From: Daedaleopsis sinensis
Taxonomy: Eukaryota; Basidiomycota; Agaricomycetes; Polyporales; Polyporaceae
Direction of reading: 5' to 3'
NCBI GenBank assembly: GCA_033807695.1
Contig: CM066307.1
Span: 3,658,001-3,722,000 of the forward strand
Length of the DNA stretch: 64,000 bases
This document shows, piece after piece, positions 12,150 to 22,206 of this stretch (positions within the stretch are counted from its first letter, which is position 1; each line of letters opens with the position of its first letter). The notes below the pieces were generated by a model. That model saw only the letters and a list, made by a program, of their open reading frames with translations, had not been told where the DNA came from and did not search any database. The position numbers and the translations under genes are program-made.

Positions 12150-13076
12150 AGGAGGAGAGGGTGGTAGTACCAGATGATTTTGTGGAACAATTGCCATGAT
12201 ATTTATACCGTTAGAAAGATACATGCTGTGGCTTTCCAGCAGTAATTTTACCATCAGTGTGCATCACAAACTGCACATTATATTTAGGATGGAGCACCTC
12301 TGTGGCTGAAGTATTAGTTGCCTCCTATATATAGCTCTTGATATTTTATGGCCAGGAACCATAGCCACCCTACACCTAGTATATATGTAGAGTGTATTCT
12401 AAAAAACTGGAAAGAATTCTGACCATAATTAGTGGAGATACACTGACCCCTCCTCCTCCTTATGGGGCAGGGAAAGTATATCTCCCCAACCACTGGATGA
12501 AATTCTATGATCATGGGCTTGTTGAAGAGTGCTCTTGTACTGTATTCTAGGAAGATAGAACACCCATATGTCCACCTAGAACTAAGTAGGCTATACCCCA
12601 TTGAAAACCTGCATTTATGCCTATCAGGTTGCAATTTATAGCATGCATGTAGCTAGAGTATACCCTCTCTATAGTGCGCTTGAATGGCCCTTACAATACC
12701 TTTCCAATGCACCTACAACCATCCAAATCCATCCAGAATTGAGGGAGCAATAGTGGAACCAATCCCCCACCTATAGTAGCCCCCCAGCAAATTACCTAAT
12801 CAGGTGCAGGAGGTGTGGGAATGCTGGAACGAAAATAAGCGCCCAAAGGTGCGCCCAGGACAGGCCTAATAGTGCTATTATCTATAGAGATAAGCCTTTG
12901 ATGTGCTTAATTTGCCAGATATCAAGCATTTTGCACCCTTTTGCCTAATTGGGTTTGCCAAGCTGATGGTGCCCAGGACCTCCCCAGGGCTTCGTAATAC
13001 ATCATATGCCCTGCCTGTTCCTATTGCAATAAGGCTTAGACAAAGTACCTGTTCATAATACATCAGAACTACAACA
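12150..13076 (-). repeat. Right inverted arm of the 2.57-kb element
   Basis: This arm is the inverted counterpart of 10508-11440. It differs by a few substitutions near the outer end and by more toward the inner end. Confidence 0.85.
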
Positions 13077-13080
13077 GCTG

Positions 13081-13735
13081 CTGACATGCCGACTACTTTC
13101 CAACAGACATCCACGTCGAGTTTGAGCCAGCAAGTACAAGGACCCACAGCGATCCAGCCCTCGACACCTCCACCAGGTTCTCTTGTCATCCAAGACCTGG
13201 CAGAGCAACTCTTGAAATCGCTCGCGCCCGGAGAAACCATGCCTCCGATATGTACCGCCTTGACATCTGCTGCCATTCGCTCTGTCAAAGGGTTGTTTCC
13301 AGGAGATCTGCCGGTACCATGCACCATGGACACGGGCTCAGCTATCATCAGCATGTCCGAGGACTTTTGTCACCACAGCGGCCTCGCCTACGACCCCGAC
13401 TTCCGCCTCGAGATGGAGAACACGAATGGGACCAACAACTTCTCGCTCGGCCTCGCCCGGAATGTACTGGTCAACTTCGGCGACATTACTGTTTACCTTC
13501 AAATGCACGTCTTACAATCACCCGCATACGACGTCCTGCTCGGTTGTCCGTTCGACGTCCTCCTCGAGAGCATCGTTCAAACCCGCCGTGATGGTTCCGC
13601 GACTATCACCATTCACGATCCAAACACAGGCAAGAAATCAGTGCTACCTACCACTCCTCGCGAAGAGCCACAATTCCGACACACCAAGCGTACGAAGGAA
13701 GCTGCACCGCAGGATTTTCGCAACTCGATGATCTG
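13081..13735 (+). CDS. Gypsy Gag C-terminus and aspartic protease
   Basis: This is the continuation of the gag frame after the insertion. Near 13310-13340 the motif CTMDTGSAIISM marks the retropepsin active site (Asp-Thr-Gly), and a hydrophobic block with YDVLLGCPFDVLLE follows near 13530, matching the second half of the protease fold. The enzyme would release Gag and Pol products. The frame ends at TGA 13733-13735. The downstream polymerase lies in the -1 frame, which is open from about 13680, so the two frames overlap by roughly 50 nt. A T4 run in GGATTTTCG at about 13707 could allow ribosomal slippage, or a real indel may have occurred. Confidence 0.85.
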
Positions 13736-16700
13736 ATTCCAGATCAGGGAGAAGTTGCGGTCATAATCTCGACCCCGCTCGACGGTTCCGATTCCCTCAT
13801 AGAAGGCTACTCTATTCTCGACGCCTCATACGACGACTCTAATATCGACCTGCTATATCTCTCAGTCTGCGATCCAACCCAGTTAGGAACCGACTCTCTC
13901 TGCGACCCTTCTTTCCCATATCAAACCTACTACAATCACACTCCCACTTTCGACAGAGTACACTCCCACTATGCGCAAAACCTATACATGGCTACCTCGA
14001 CCCCTTCAACACCAGCTACAGCACACGACTCTCGCTCCCCGTTAGCAGTACCAATCTTCTCTATTCACTCTCATGTCCGCGAGTCTGCCAACTTAAAACC
14101 ATATAACATAGGACCGCACAGCCTTCCTACGCCCCATCCCGTCGTTCCTCTCTTTGCAGCTACCAAGAAAAAATACAAACCCGTTGACAAGACCAAACCA
14201 GTTCTCGCTCCTCTGCCTGCTGAGTTCCGAATCGTCCGCAACATCACGGGAGACCCTCTCGCCGAGATGCCCGAGCTCCCAATTCATCCTCCACCTTTCG
14301 TTCCAACCGGCCGCTACACAACTGCTCGAAAGGCCATCATCGACACTAATCATGCTGGCGACTTTCTTTGGGAGGAGGAGCTCGCTCTCCTTCACCATCT
14401 CATGTGTTTACAGCACGACGGCTTCGCGTGGGATGATTCCGAACGAGGAACATTCCGCCGCGACTTCTTCCCAGACGTCCCCATCCCTACGATCCCGCAC
14501 AAACCTTGGGTCCTTCAGAATTTTCCACCGCCTCCGGGTCTCCATAACGCGATCTGCGATATCGTCCGCAAGAAAGAAGAAGCCGGGGTTTACGAACCAT
14601 CCAACTCCTCGTATCGCTCTCGACACTTCTGCGTGCTCAAAAAGGATGGAACATCACTCCGCATGGTTCATTCCCTCGAACCGCTCAACGCAGTGACAAA
14701 TCAACACTCTGGGGTCCCTCCGTTCACAGATCAGCTTGCAGACAACTTCGCGGGACGGGCCTGCCTTGGTCTGCTCGATCTCTACGTCGGATACGACCAC
14801 CGTCGCATTGCTGAAGAATACCGTGACTTGACAACATTCATGACACCATTTGGAGCACGAAGACTCGTCACCCTGCCCATGGGATGGACGAACTCGGTCC
14901 CTATTTTCCACGATGATGTCACGCACATCCTACAACAAGAAGTCCCCCACATCACCATCCCGTTCATCGACGACGTCCCCGTCCGAGGCCCCGCAACAAG
15001 ATATGAGCTGCCCGAGGCTCCATACTTCGAGACGATCCCCGGGAATCCACACATTCGAAAATTCGTTTGGGAACACCTCGTCAACATCAACCGAGTCGTG
15101 CAGCGCATGAAATACTGCCACGGCACATTCTCCGGCACAAAAGTGTTCCTGTGCATCGCAGAAGGACCAGTTGTTGGGCACTACTGCACCTATGACGGAC
15201 GTCGACCGGAGCCGAGCAACTACGACAAAATCATCAACTGGGGACCCTGTCGAAGCGTCTCGGAAGTCCAGGCTTTCCTTGGCACGGTCGGAGTAGCACG
15301 AGCGTTCATAGGCAAAAGCATGGGTATGAAAAACCCACGTGGGTGTCTGTGGGTTTTCACCGTGGGTATGGGTGTGGGTTGCAGATGTGGTACCCACGGT
15401 CTGTCCCACACCCTTCATGGTGGGTATGGGTGTGACTCCCGGTAAAAATGCTCAACATGCTGTTCCGCCAGTTGCAACAACATATTATTCATACATCAGT
15501 TAAGCAGTCACAGAAGAGTGTTGTAGTATACAAAAGACATAATATTTAAGCATGAGCCATTAACAAGGTGCACAATGCATTGGTCAAGAGCCACGGTAGT
15601 GAGTAAACAATAAGTATAACAACTCTGAGTCACAACTCACAATAAAGTTAAACATGACTTCCAACTTCAGGTTCACCTAGTTATATGTTGTGCTATGGTC
15701 TGGTTCTCTTTCATTGACCAACACCTGTTGCTAGAACATGGTGATAGCTGTTTGAGTCCTCCTGTCTTGCCCTCTATAGTGTCCTTCCTTGTCTTGAATT
15801 TTAGATCCACACATTCTGACTTGAACTGTTTAGGTGGAATGTGCTACAAAATGAGATGAATTTGATGTCTGATCATGGTATATCTAAAAGTCACTGCTTG
15901 TGATCTAAGATTGAAGGTGTAACAGAGATATGTGCATATATTAATCATGTTACAACAACTGTCTGAGCTCTTGCATAAGTACATTGAAGGCCTGATACCC
16001 TTGGGTACCCATGGGTTTACACCATACCCACACCCACGGTCATGGGTATGGGTAAGCTGTGGGTAAGGGTGTGGGTATGGCTGATGACACCCATGGGTTC
16101 ACCCACGCTATTGCCTAAGCGTTCATACGCGACTTCGGAAAACTCGCTGCCCCGCTCACTCAACTCACACACAAAGCCGCGGTATTTCTCTGGGGTCCGG
16201 AGCAGATTCAGGCGCAAGACGACCTCAAGGACGCCCTCATCCACTCGCCAGCCCTACGACCACTCGACTACGAGTCTGCCGCCGAGGTCATACTAGCGGT
16301 GGACACCTCTGTCATTGCTGTAGGATTCCTACTAGCTCAATGCGACCTCGAGAACCCGTCACGTCGATATTTCGCCCGTTTTGGATCCATCGTACTCAAC
16401 GCCCGCGAGTCCGCATATTCTCAGCCCAAGCTCGAATTGTTTGGCCTATATCGTGCTCTCAAAGCCTGCAAACGGCTCCTTATTGGACTCCGCAACCTCG
16501 TCGTCGAGGTCGACGCGAAATACATCAAAGGAATGCTCAATAACCCGGATGAAGCACCTAGCGCATCTATGAACAGATGGATCGTGACGATACTCACCTT
16601 CCAGTTCCGCCTCGTCCACGTACCCGGCATCATGCATGGGCCTGACGGTTTGTCCCGCCGAAGTGCACAACCAAACGACGCCTCGGAAAACACTCCCGAA

Positions 16701-18464
16701 GATGAAGACGACTGGATAGACCGACTCAATTGCCTTATGAACGTCATCAATCCGGCACCACATACTTTAGTATATCTACCCAACCGCCCAACCCGACCAC
16801 TCTCTGTCAGAACATCTCATCCGTCTTCGCACATCTACTCGACTACTGCCAACCTCATCAACACTCCTGCCTTTTATAACCCGATCAAACCTAGTTCCAT
16901 ATCGGTTGTCGACTCACCGCCCACCCCCGTTCTCTCCCTTACTCCCACGCACCACGACTCAGCACTCCCCGACTCGACGTCTGCACCTTCCACTACCATC
17001 CCCATTCCCCGCTCCCCTGCTGCCGACTTAGAAGATTCGCGCTTACAGCAGATCATAGAGTTCCTCCGTACTCTCTCCCTACCACCAGCTCTGTCCGAAC
17101 AAGCCTTACAGACATTCACACGACAAGCTGCCCGCTTCTACCTGAAGAAAGACCAGCTCTTTCGTCGTCACGCCGCCGGACAAGACAAGCTCGTCATAGG
17201 CCCCGAAAAACGCCTCGCCCTTCTGAGACAAGCACACGACGACGTTGCACACAAAGGTATATACGCGACGAACACTTTGCTCGCGGAACACTTCTGGTGG
17301 CCCCACCTCCAAGCAGACGTGGCATGGTACGTACGAACTTGTCATCTCTGTCAAGTGCGACAGTTACGACAAATATCCATACCTCCCGTTGTCGCCTCGC
17401 CGGCCCCACTGTTCACAAAAATCTATGTCGACGCTATGCACCTTCCAACATCGGCAGGCTTCAAGTACATCGTTCACGGGCGCTGCTCCCTTACATCCTA
17501 TCCAGAAGCTCGAGCATTGCGACGCGAGACAGGCACGGCACTCGCCGACTGGATCTTCGAGGACATTCTCTGCCGATGGGGAACGTTGTGCGAAATAGTA
17601 TCCGACAACGGCACTCCATTTGTCAAAGCTCTCACCCACCTGGAAAAACAGTACGGTGTCGCGCATATCCGCATCTCCGGATATAACTCTCGCGCAAACG
17701 GTCTCGTCGAACACCCGCACTTCGACGTCCGCCAGGCCCTCTTCAAAGCCGCAAATGGGGACCAGTCAAAGTGGTCAAGGCACCTCCATCACGTCCTCTG
17801 GGCAGACCGGATCACAGTACGATGTCGCCTCGGATGCTCGCCGTTCTTCGCTGCCACAGGCTGCCATCTGATCCTACCACTCGACATTACAGAAGCAACA
17901 TATCTCTTTCCCGCACCCGACGGCATGTTATCCACAACACAGCTCATCGGGGCGCGCGCTCGAGCCCTTGCACGCCGTCAAGACGACTTGGCCCGTATCC
18001 ACTCAGACGTGTATGCTGCTCGCCTTCACACCGCACGTCAATTCGAACGCGACCACCAAAACACCATCCGGGACTTCAACTTCAGCCGCGGCGCGCTCGT
18101 GCTCATCCGAAACACAGCCATTGAGAAATCCCTAAACAGGAAGATGCGGCCGAGGTACCTCGGACCATTCGTCGTCCTCTCCCGAAACCGAGGAGGTGCA
18201 TACATTGTTGCAGAGCTCGATGGCACTGTCTTCGATCGACCTATCGCCGCCTTCCGCCTCCTCCCATACCTAGCACGCACATCTATCGAGCTCCCTTGGA
18301 TCGACGCTGACGCGTACCTCGATATCTCGACGTCCCGACTCCGGGAGATGGAAGAAGCAGACTCCCTAGGAGACGACGATGACGCACACACGTACGCGAG
18401 AGACGAAGGCGAGGACGACCCACTGGACCTCCCGCACGAAGAACATCGTGAGGCCGAGCTGTGA
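13690..18464 (+). CDS. pol: Gypsy Pol: RT, RNase H, integrase, split by MITE-2
   Basis: The polymerase copies element RNA and the integrase inserts the DNA. The first part (to 15308) holds the reverse transcriptase, with LLDLYVGYD near 14776, LPMGWTNSV and the catalytic FIDD at about 14963. After MITE-2 (15309-16117) the frame resumes at RDFGKLAAPL, so the joined product keeps GVARAF-IRDFG intact. RNase H follows (VDTSVIAVGF near 16300, KLELFGLYRA, VEVDAKY). Next comes an H-x-H...C-x2-C integrase finger (near 17228-17350, CHLCQVRQ) and the DDE core (YVDAMH near 17428, SDNGTPF near 17600, NGLVEHPHFD near 17700). A C-terminal chromatin-like region contains RYLGPFVVLSRNRGGAY. The stop is at 18464. 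The ATG at 13988 is internal to the frame. Apart from the insertions and the frame change at gag-pol, it looks intact. Confidence 0.9.
15309..16117. mobile_element. MITE-2, hAT-like non-autonomous element, 809 bp
   Basis: The ends are TAGGCAAAAGC and GCTATTGCCTA, an 11-bp inverted repeat with one mismatch. They are flanked by an 8-bp target duplication, AGCGTTCA, at 15301-15308 and 16118-16125. Excision restores the pol frame exactly. Both subterminal zones carry many copies of TGGGTATGGGT-like words and the complement ACCCACACCCA, while the core (about 15450-15990) is AT-rich and non-coding. The terminal sequence differs from MITE-1, so this is a separate family. Confidence 0.88.
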
Positions 18465-18608
18465 CCTATAAGCACAGTCGGGAGGGTACCGCCGCACAGC
18501 GTCTCATCACACCACCGCCACTCCACGACCTCGCCGCCCATCCTCATCGTTTTGTCCGACATCCCTCGTGCCCTGCTGCCTGGACCGGGGACGGTCCATA
18601 GTTCAGTT

Positions 18609-18617
18609 GGGAGGGGA
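18609..18617 (+). promoter_or_regulatory. Gypsy polypurine tract
   Basis: GGGAGGGGA lies immediately before the TG that begins the right LTR. This is the expected place for plus-strand priming. Confidence 0.7.
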
Positions 18618-19297
18618 TGACGTGCAGCCCCCGCGTCTAGGCGGGTTCAGCACGGGTGCACACACCCGACGCGACCCACTCAGACCCGAGGCCCGACCAC
18701 GATAGCCCTACCGCATATAGATTCCCGCACCCATCTAGACCCTTCTACTCCTTTTCCTGCTCGCCGCTCTCCCCGACGTCCTTCCCTTTACAGTACATCC
18801 GCTTCAGCTTGTTTTCCGTCCGCGACATTCGCGCCCACGTGACCGCGTCTAGCTTACGCGCCCGCCACCTCTTCTCCGCTCCTTCCTTTCTCATTCGTCC
18901 GCCACGTAGAGCCTCCGAGTTCGTCTCCTTTACGTCGTATTATCGCTGACTGACCATCTTACCGATGCGAGCAGTAGCTCCTATACAGTAGAGTACATAG
19001 GATCCGTGCTAGAGACCCCCGAATATCAGCTTGTTTGCTCCCCTCGTCAGCCGCGCTCTCCTCGTCTCTCGTCTCGAGTCCTCGACCTTCGATCCTCGCC
19101 CATCGCCTCTCGCCCATTCGTCCATCGTCCATCGTCCGCGTCGTCGTCGCTGAGTCGAGACTTGTCTAGGGATCCCCTCTTTGCCTTCCCCCTACTACTT
19201 ACCCTTTACTCCTCTGCTTAGGTACCCTTTCCGGGAGGACTCGCCCAGCTGTCCCCTCGTCCTGTTCCGACCACTCAGCGGCAGGTTGGACGCATCA
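18618..19297 (+). repeat. Gypsy 3' LTR, complete
   Basis: This LTR is 680 bp, begins TGACGTGCAG and ends GACGCATCA. It is nearly identical to 7674-8332 over their shared length. Confidence 0.93.
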
Positions 19298-21146
19298 GCG
19301 TCAGGGCCGAAAAGTGTGGAAGTGTTCGTGCACCAGCCAAAGGAGCAAGTGCACCATTGACCAAGGTGATCCTATAGATTGCTGCAACCTGCGTGTGCAA
19401 GTCATTTGGAACTACGTGCGGGGTGACATGGTGTCCGCCAGCGGGCATAGATCTGTGTCAGTCGATTATGGAGCGGTAGCTTGCCAGTGGAGTCGCAGAT
19501 CCTGTGCCTTCAAACTCATGCGAACGAGTTTACGTTGGTGCTTTGGTGTACGTCGCAAGATCCATGTCAAACGTGAGACTGTCTGTAGCACACGTCAGCG
19601 ATGGTCGTGAGAGGGGTACAAACAGCGAAAATCGGGCGAAATGTGCAGGATCTGAGCGCGGATGGCAATCTTTGCGGACTCATGCTCTTCGTCTAAGCAC
19701 AAGCTGTCAAAACGAGCTATAGAAACTGGATCTTGTACGCAGATGTGTCCGAATCGCTTCGCAGAACAATGACCATCCCAGTACAGCCCAGCTTATGCGG
19801 TAGAAGCAGAGCGAAGACACTCACCGGCCATTGCGCTACGTCTGTTCTCCCAGTGGTGTGCTGTCTCGCGATTGGAGAAGACAAAGTATCCTCCTTTCAT
19901 CGTATGTTCTGCGTGCCGCGCTCTCTCCGTAGCTTGATCTATGTGATCGGAATCCATAGGCAGATTCTGCAGAGGCGATTCCGCTGGCAGATGAGAGCTT
20001 GAACGAGAGAGGAGTCAGAGCCCGGCTGGTAGGGCATCCCCCTTAAATTTGCTTGCGAGTCCGAGGACGCGACATAGTACAGGGGGTTATCAAGTGTGTT
20101 AGAGAAATCGCACTATGCCGAGCCAGTTGCGAAGGAGCAGTAGAAGTTTAAAGTATCAGAATACTGGGGCTAGGGGACAGCGGTGGGGGACGTCTGGGGT
20201 GCAGTGGCAGAGAAGTTCAGAACAAAGCCGAAGATGGGCGTCTATGTAGCCATGTCGGGGTTGGTCCCTCCTCCCATCTCGATTCTCGTCACCTCTTCCG
20301 GTGTTCTTCAAGTTGAATAACGTCACACCGTGAACCTTTGCTGCACACTGGCTGTTAGCGAGGGAGAAATCTCTCGTAGTCCCAATGTAAATGGAAGATG
20401 GCGGGCACTTAGTATCAATAGTGATAGTTATGATGTTAGTCGACGCAACGGGGAGCCTGGAGGTGAGTCTATTTTCACTTTATGTGTCTCCACTTTCTTC
20501 ATCCTCAAAATTACGCAGTTCTAGAGTATGCTGTCCGAACATCTACCAGATCCCGTCGGCTCAAGATCTCGCAGCGACATCCTTGTGTTTCGTGAGCAAG
20601 TGCGTCCTCGAACCGTTCGATGACACGAGTTCTCGGTGTATCTTCAGTAACATCGCCTTGCATATTTGAACTTCAACTAACTATCTCTATCTGCTGGCAC
20701 AGGCTGCACGTCTCCTACACTCGTGGGCAATTTGAAAGACGGTAGGTACCCGGATACCACCCCGACATCTTGTGCGAATTGTAAGTCGCAATGTTCACCC
20801 TGAAATCTCATAGCCTAATTCCAGAGTACAGCAGACATTCTATCTTGAGAGTGCGGGACAGTTCTTGGTGCTGCGAAAGCCAGCCGTCTCGTGACGAAGA
20901 GCCTCGAAACCGTCCGCGAGTGGTTGACCTGCAGATGACACGACCGGTACCGTGGGTGACGAAGACTAAGACCCTGATCATGATATACTCACTACGACAT
21001 ACCCAGTGCCAGTCCTGACGCAGCGCGATGCGGAAGTCTACGCGACAGGAGCCAATCCCTCCTCCCGGCTGCTTTTGCGACTTCCGCGCCCGTGTCCGTC
21101 GCTGGAATACCTGGATGCACGATAGAGGCCGGCATCCTTAGCAGCA
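19298..21146. repeat. Degraded duplicated segment, no intact gene
   Basis: 19298-20150 holds nothing I can identify. From about 20160 to 21130 the DNA is a diverged relative of 42090-43450, colinear with many indels. Examples are the shared TTTGCTGCACACTGGCTG near 20338 and 42206, GACGCAACGA-like words, and CATATT(T/C)GAACTTCAACTA near 20663 and 42929. The other copy has longer open frames, so this one looks like a decayed duplicate. The similarity stops where the foldback element begins at 21147. Confidence 0.5.
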
Positions 21147-21447
21147 CATCTGGAAAAACCTCCCTTGCAAATTTGCAATAATGTGTGCAAGTGTTACACA
21201 TTTTGCGCATGTGTCAAACTTGTACATATTTGCAAGGTGGTCCAACTATATTAGTATAACTAGTAGAAAAAGTGTACTAATCCAGAGCAATATATTGACA
21301 AACTTTTTATCAATTTGCAGCATCATCACATCCTGCTCTTACTCTTAGACCTCTTACACACTCTAAAAGTGGGGTTAGATGATGAATTCAATGGTCAAGA
21401 ATGAGGTATTGCCCCGGGTAGAGCAGGGAAAAATGCGAAATAAAAAT

Positions 21448-21530
21448 GCACCCACCAGGATTTGAACCCTAGACAACACTAGCCTCATCAATTGACCACT
21501 GCATCCAACCACTACTCCATATAACCTTGA
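21448..21530 (-). repeat. tRNA-like (SINE-head-like) segment, left copy
   Basis: On the minus strand TGGAGTAGTGG (21509-21519) resembles a polymerase III A box and GGTTCAAATCC (21458-21468) is a perfect B box 51 nt downstream. A 5-bp T-stem can be drawn around the B box, but no matching acceptor stem is seen. It is therefore tRNA-derived rather than a tRNA gene. Confidence 0.55.
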
Positions 21531-21787
21531 TATTTCAAGAAGATACATCGCAGATATACCACTCCTTCCTGGACTTAGCTGTTTTTACTCAAGCTTACCT
21601 CCGGGAAGACTGCTGTGCTCTGTAGCCAAATTGCTGTATACAGTATACTCTTTTGATCTACAGTCCACTCTACAATATATGTGCTCAGGATTATGTTTAA
21701 ATCAGCTATAGCTCACATTAGCAGTAGAGCACAGTGGTTTTTCGGGAGGTGAGCTTGAGTAAAAACATCCAAGTCCAGGAAGGAGTG

Positions 21788-22139
21788 TGTTGGAGTTCGA
21801 GGGTGTCGCGGGCAAGCCGTGCGCGAGCTCGCGACAAGGTGCGCGATTGTTCTTGTTCTACGGACTCCTGTCTCATATGTTTTGTGCTGATTCATGGCGG
21901 TGCATCCGCGTCTCGCGGATGCCCGATCCTACAATACACGTCTTGTACTTACAATGTACTTATATGCGCCGGATTGCGCTCGTTCACCTCAGTCCTGCGA
22001 ATACAGACTGAGGTGAGTATCGTGTTACTGATTACTACTCGATTACCTTACTGATTAGCACCTTTAGATTGTCGTTCTATAGGTACCTAGTTTTGTATAG
22101 ATTAGTCCTGCGAATACAGACTGAGATTGTCGTTCTATA
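21788..22139 (+). repeat. Copia 5' LTR
   Basis: This LTR is 352 bp, TGTTGGAG...TTCTATA. It contains two copies of CCTGCGAATACAGACTGAG and GATTGTCGTTCTATAG near its 3' end. Confidence 0.93.
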
Positions 22140-22151
22140 GGTTATGAGCCC
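22140..22151 (+). promoter_or_regulatory. Copia primer-binding site, half-tRNA(iMet) type
   Basis: GGTTATGAGCCC starts directly after the LTR. It is complementary to the anticodon arm of initiator tRNA-Met (GGGCUCAUAACC). This is the internal 'half tRNA' priming known from Drosophila copia, not 3'-end priming. Confidence 0.75.
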
Positions 22152-22206
22152 TGCCTTCTAGGCGGACTCGAAAGTTGCGGAGCAAACCAGACTTACCTTG
22201 AACACA

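Larger units (their letters stand above)
10508..13076. mobile_element. 2.57-kb non-autonomous element with long inverted arms
   Basis: The left arm (10508 to about 11440) and right arm (about 12150 to 13076) are inverted copies, nearly identical over the outer 800 bp and more diverged inward. The ends read TGTGGTAGTTCTGATG and CATCAGAACTACAACA. The interior (11441-12150) is AT-rich and unlike the flanking DNA, with repeated GTGTCTTAAA words near 11610. A 106-codon open frame occurs once in each arm (10950-11270 plus, 12314-12634 minus), but nothing identifies it as a gene. Gag sequence flanks both sides, with GACATGCCCACT on the left and GACATGCCGACT on the right. This suggests a target duplication of 8-12 bp, but alternatives of AGC or AGCTG at the junction cannot be excluded. 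I cannot name the superfamily. Confidence 0.8.
7674..19297 (+). mobile_element. Ty3/gypsy LTR retrotransposon with two nested insertions
   Basis: Direct LTRs (7674-8332 and 18618-19297) keep a constant offset of 10,965 nt with about four mismatches, so the insertion is young. The internal order is gag, protease, reverse transcriptase, RNase H, integrase, which defines Ty3/gypsy (Metaviridae). A purine tract GGGAGGGGA ends at 18617, directly before the TG that begins the right LTR. The left LTR lacks the first 21 bp of the right one, so its true 5' end and the target duplication are lost. Two later insertions split the coding region: 10508-13076 in gag and 15309-16117 in pol. Without them the element would be about 8.2 kb. 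Confidence 0.93.

Noticed and set aside
10950..12634. 106-codon open frame present in both inverted arms (10950-11270 and 12314-12634)
   Set aside because: It is the same sequence in two inverted copies, has no domain, and its composition follows the AT-rich arm. A chance frame is more likely.
15309..16117. Possible internal telomere repeat because of TGGGTATGGGT words
   Set aside because: The arrays lie in opposite orientation at the two ends of an element with an 8-bp target duplication, so they belong to a MITE.
8041..19221. 71-codon frames at 8041-8256 and 19006-19221 as genes
   Set aside because: They lie in the two gypsy LTRs, begin at GTG and are just duplicated LTR sequence.
21448..21530. 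Functional tRNA gene
   Set aside because: The promoter boxes fit, but no 7-bp acceptor stem or anticodon arm can be drawn, and a mutated copy exists in the other arm.
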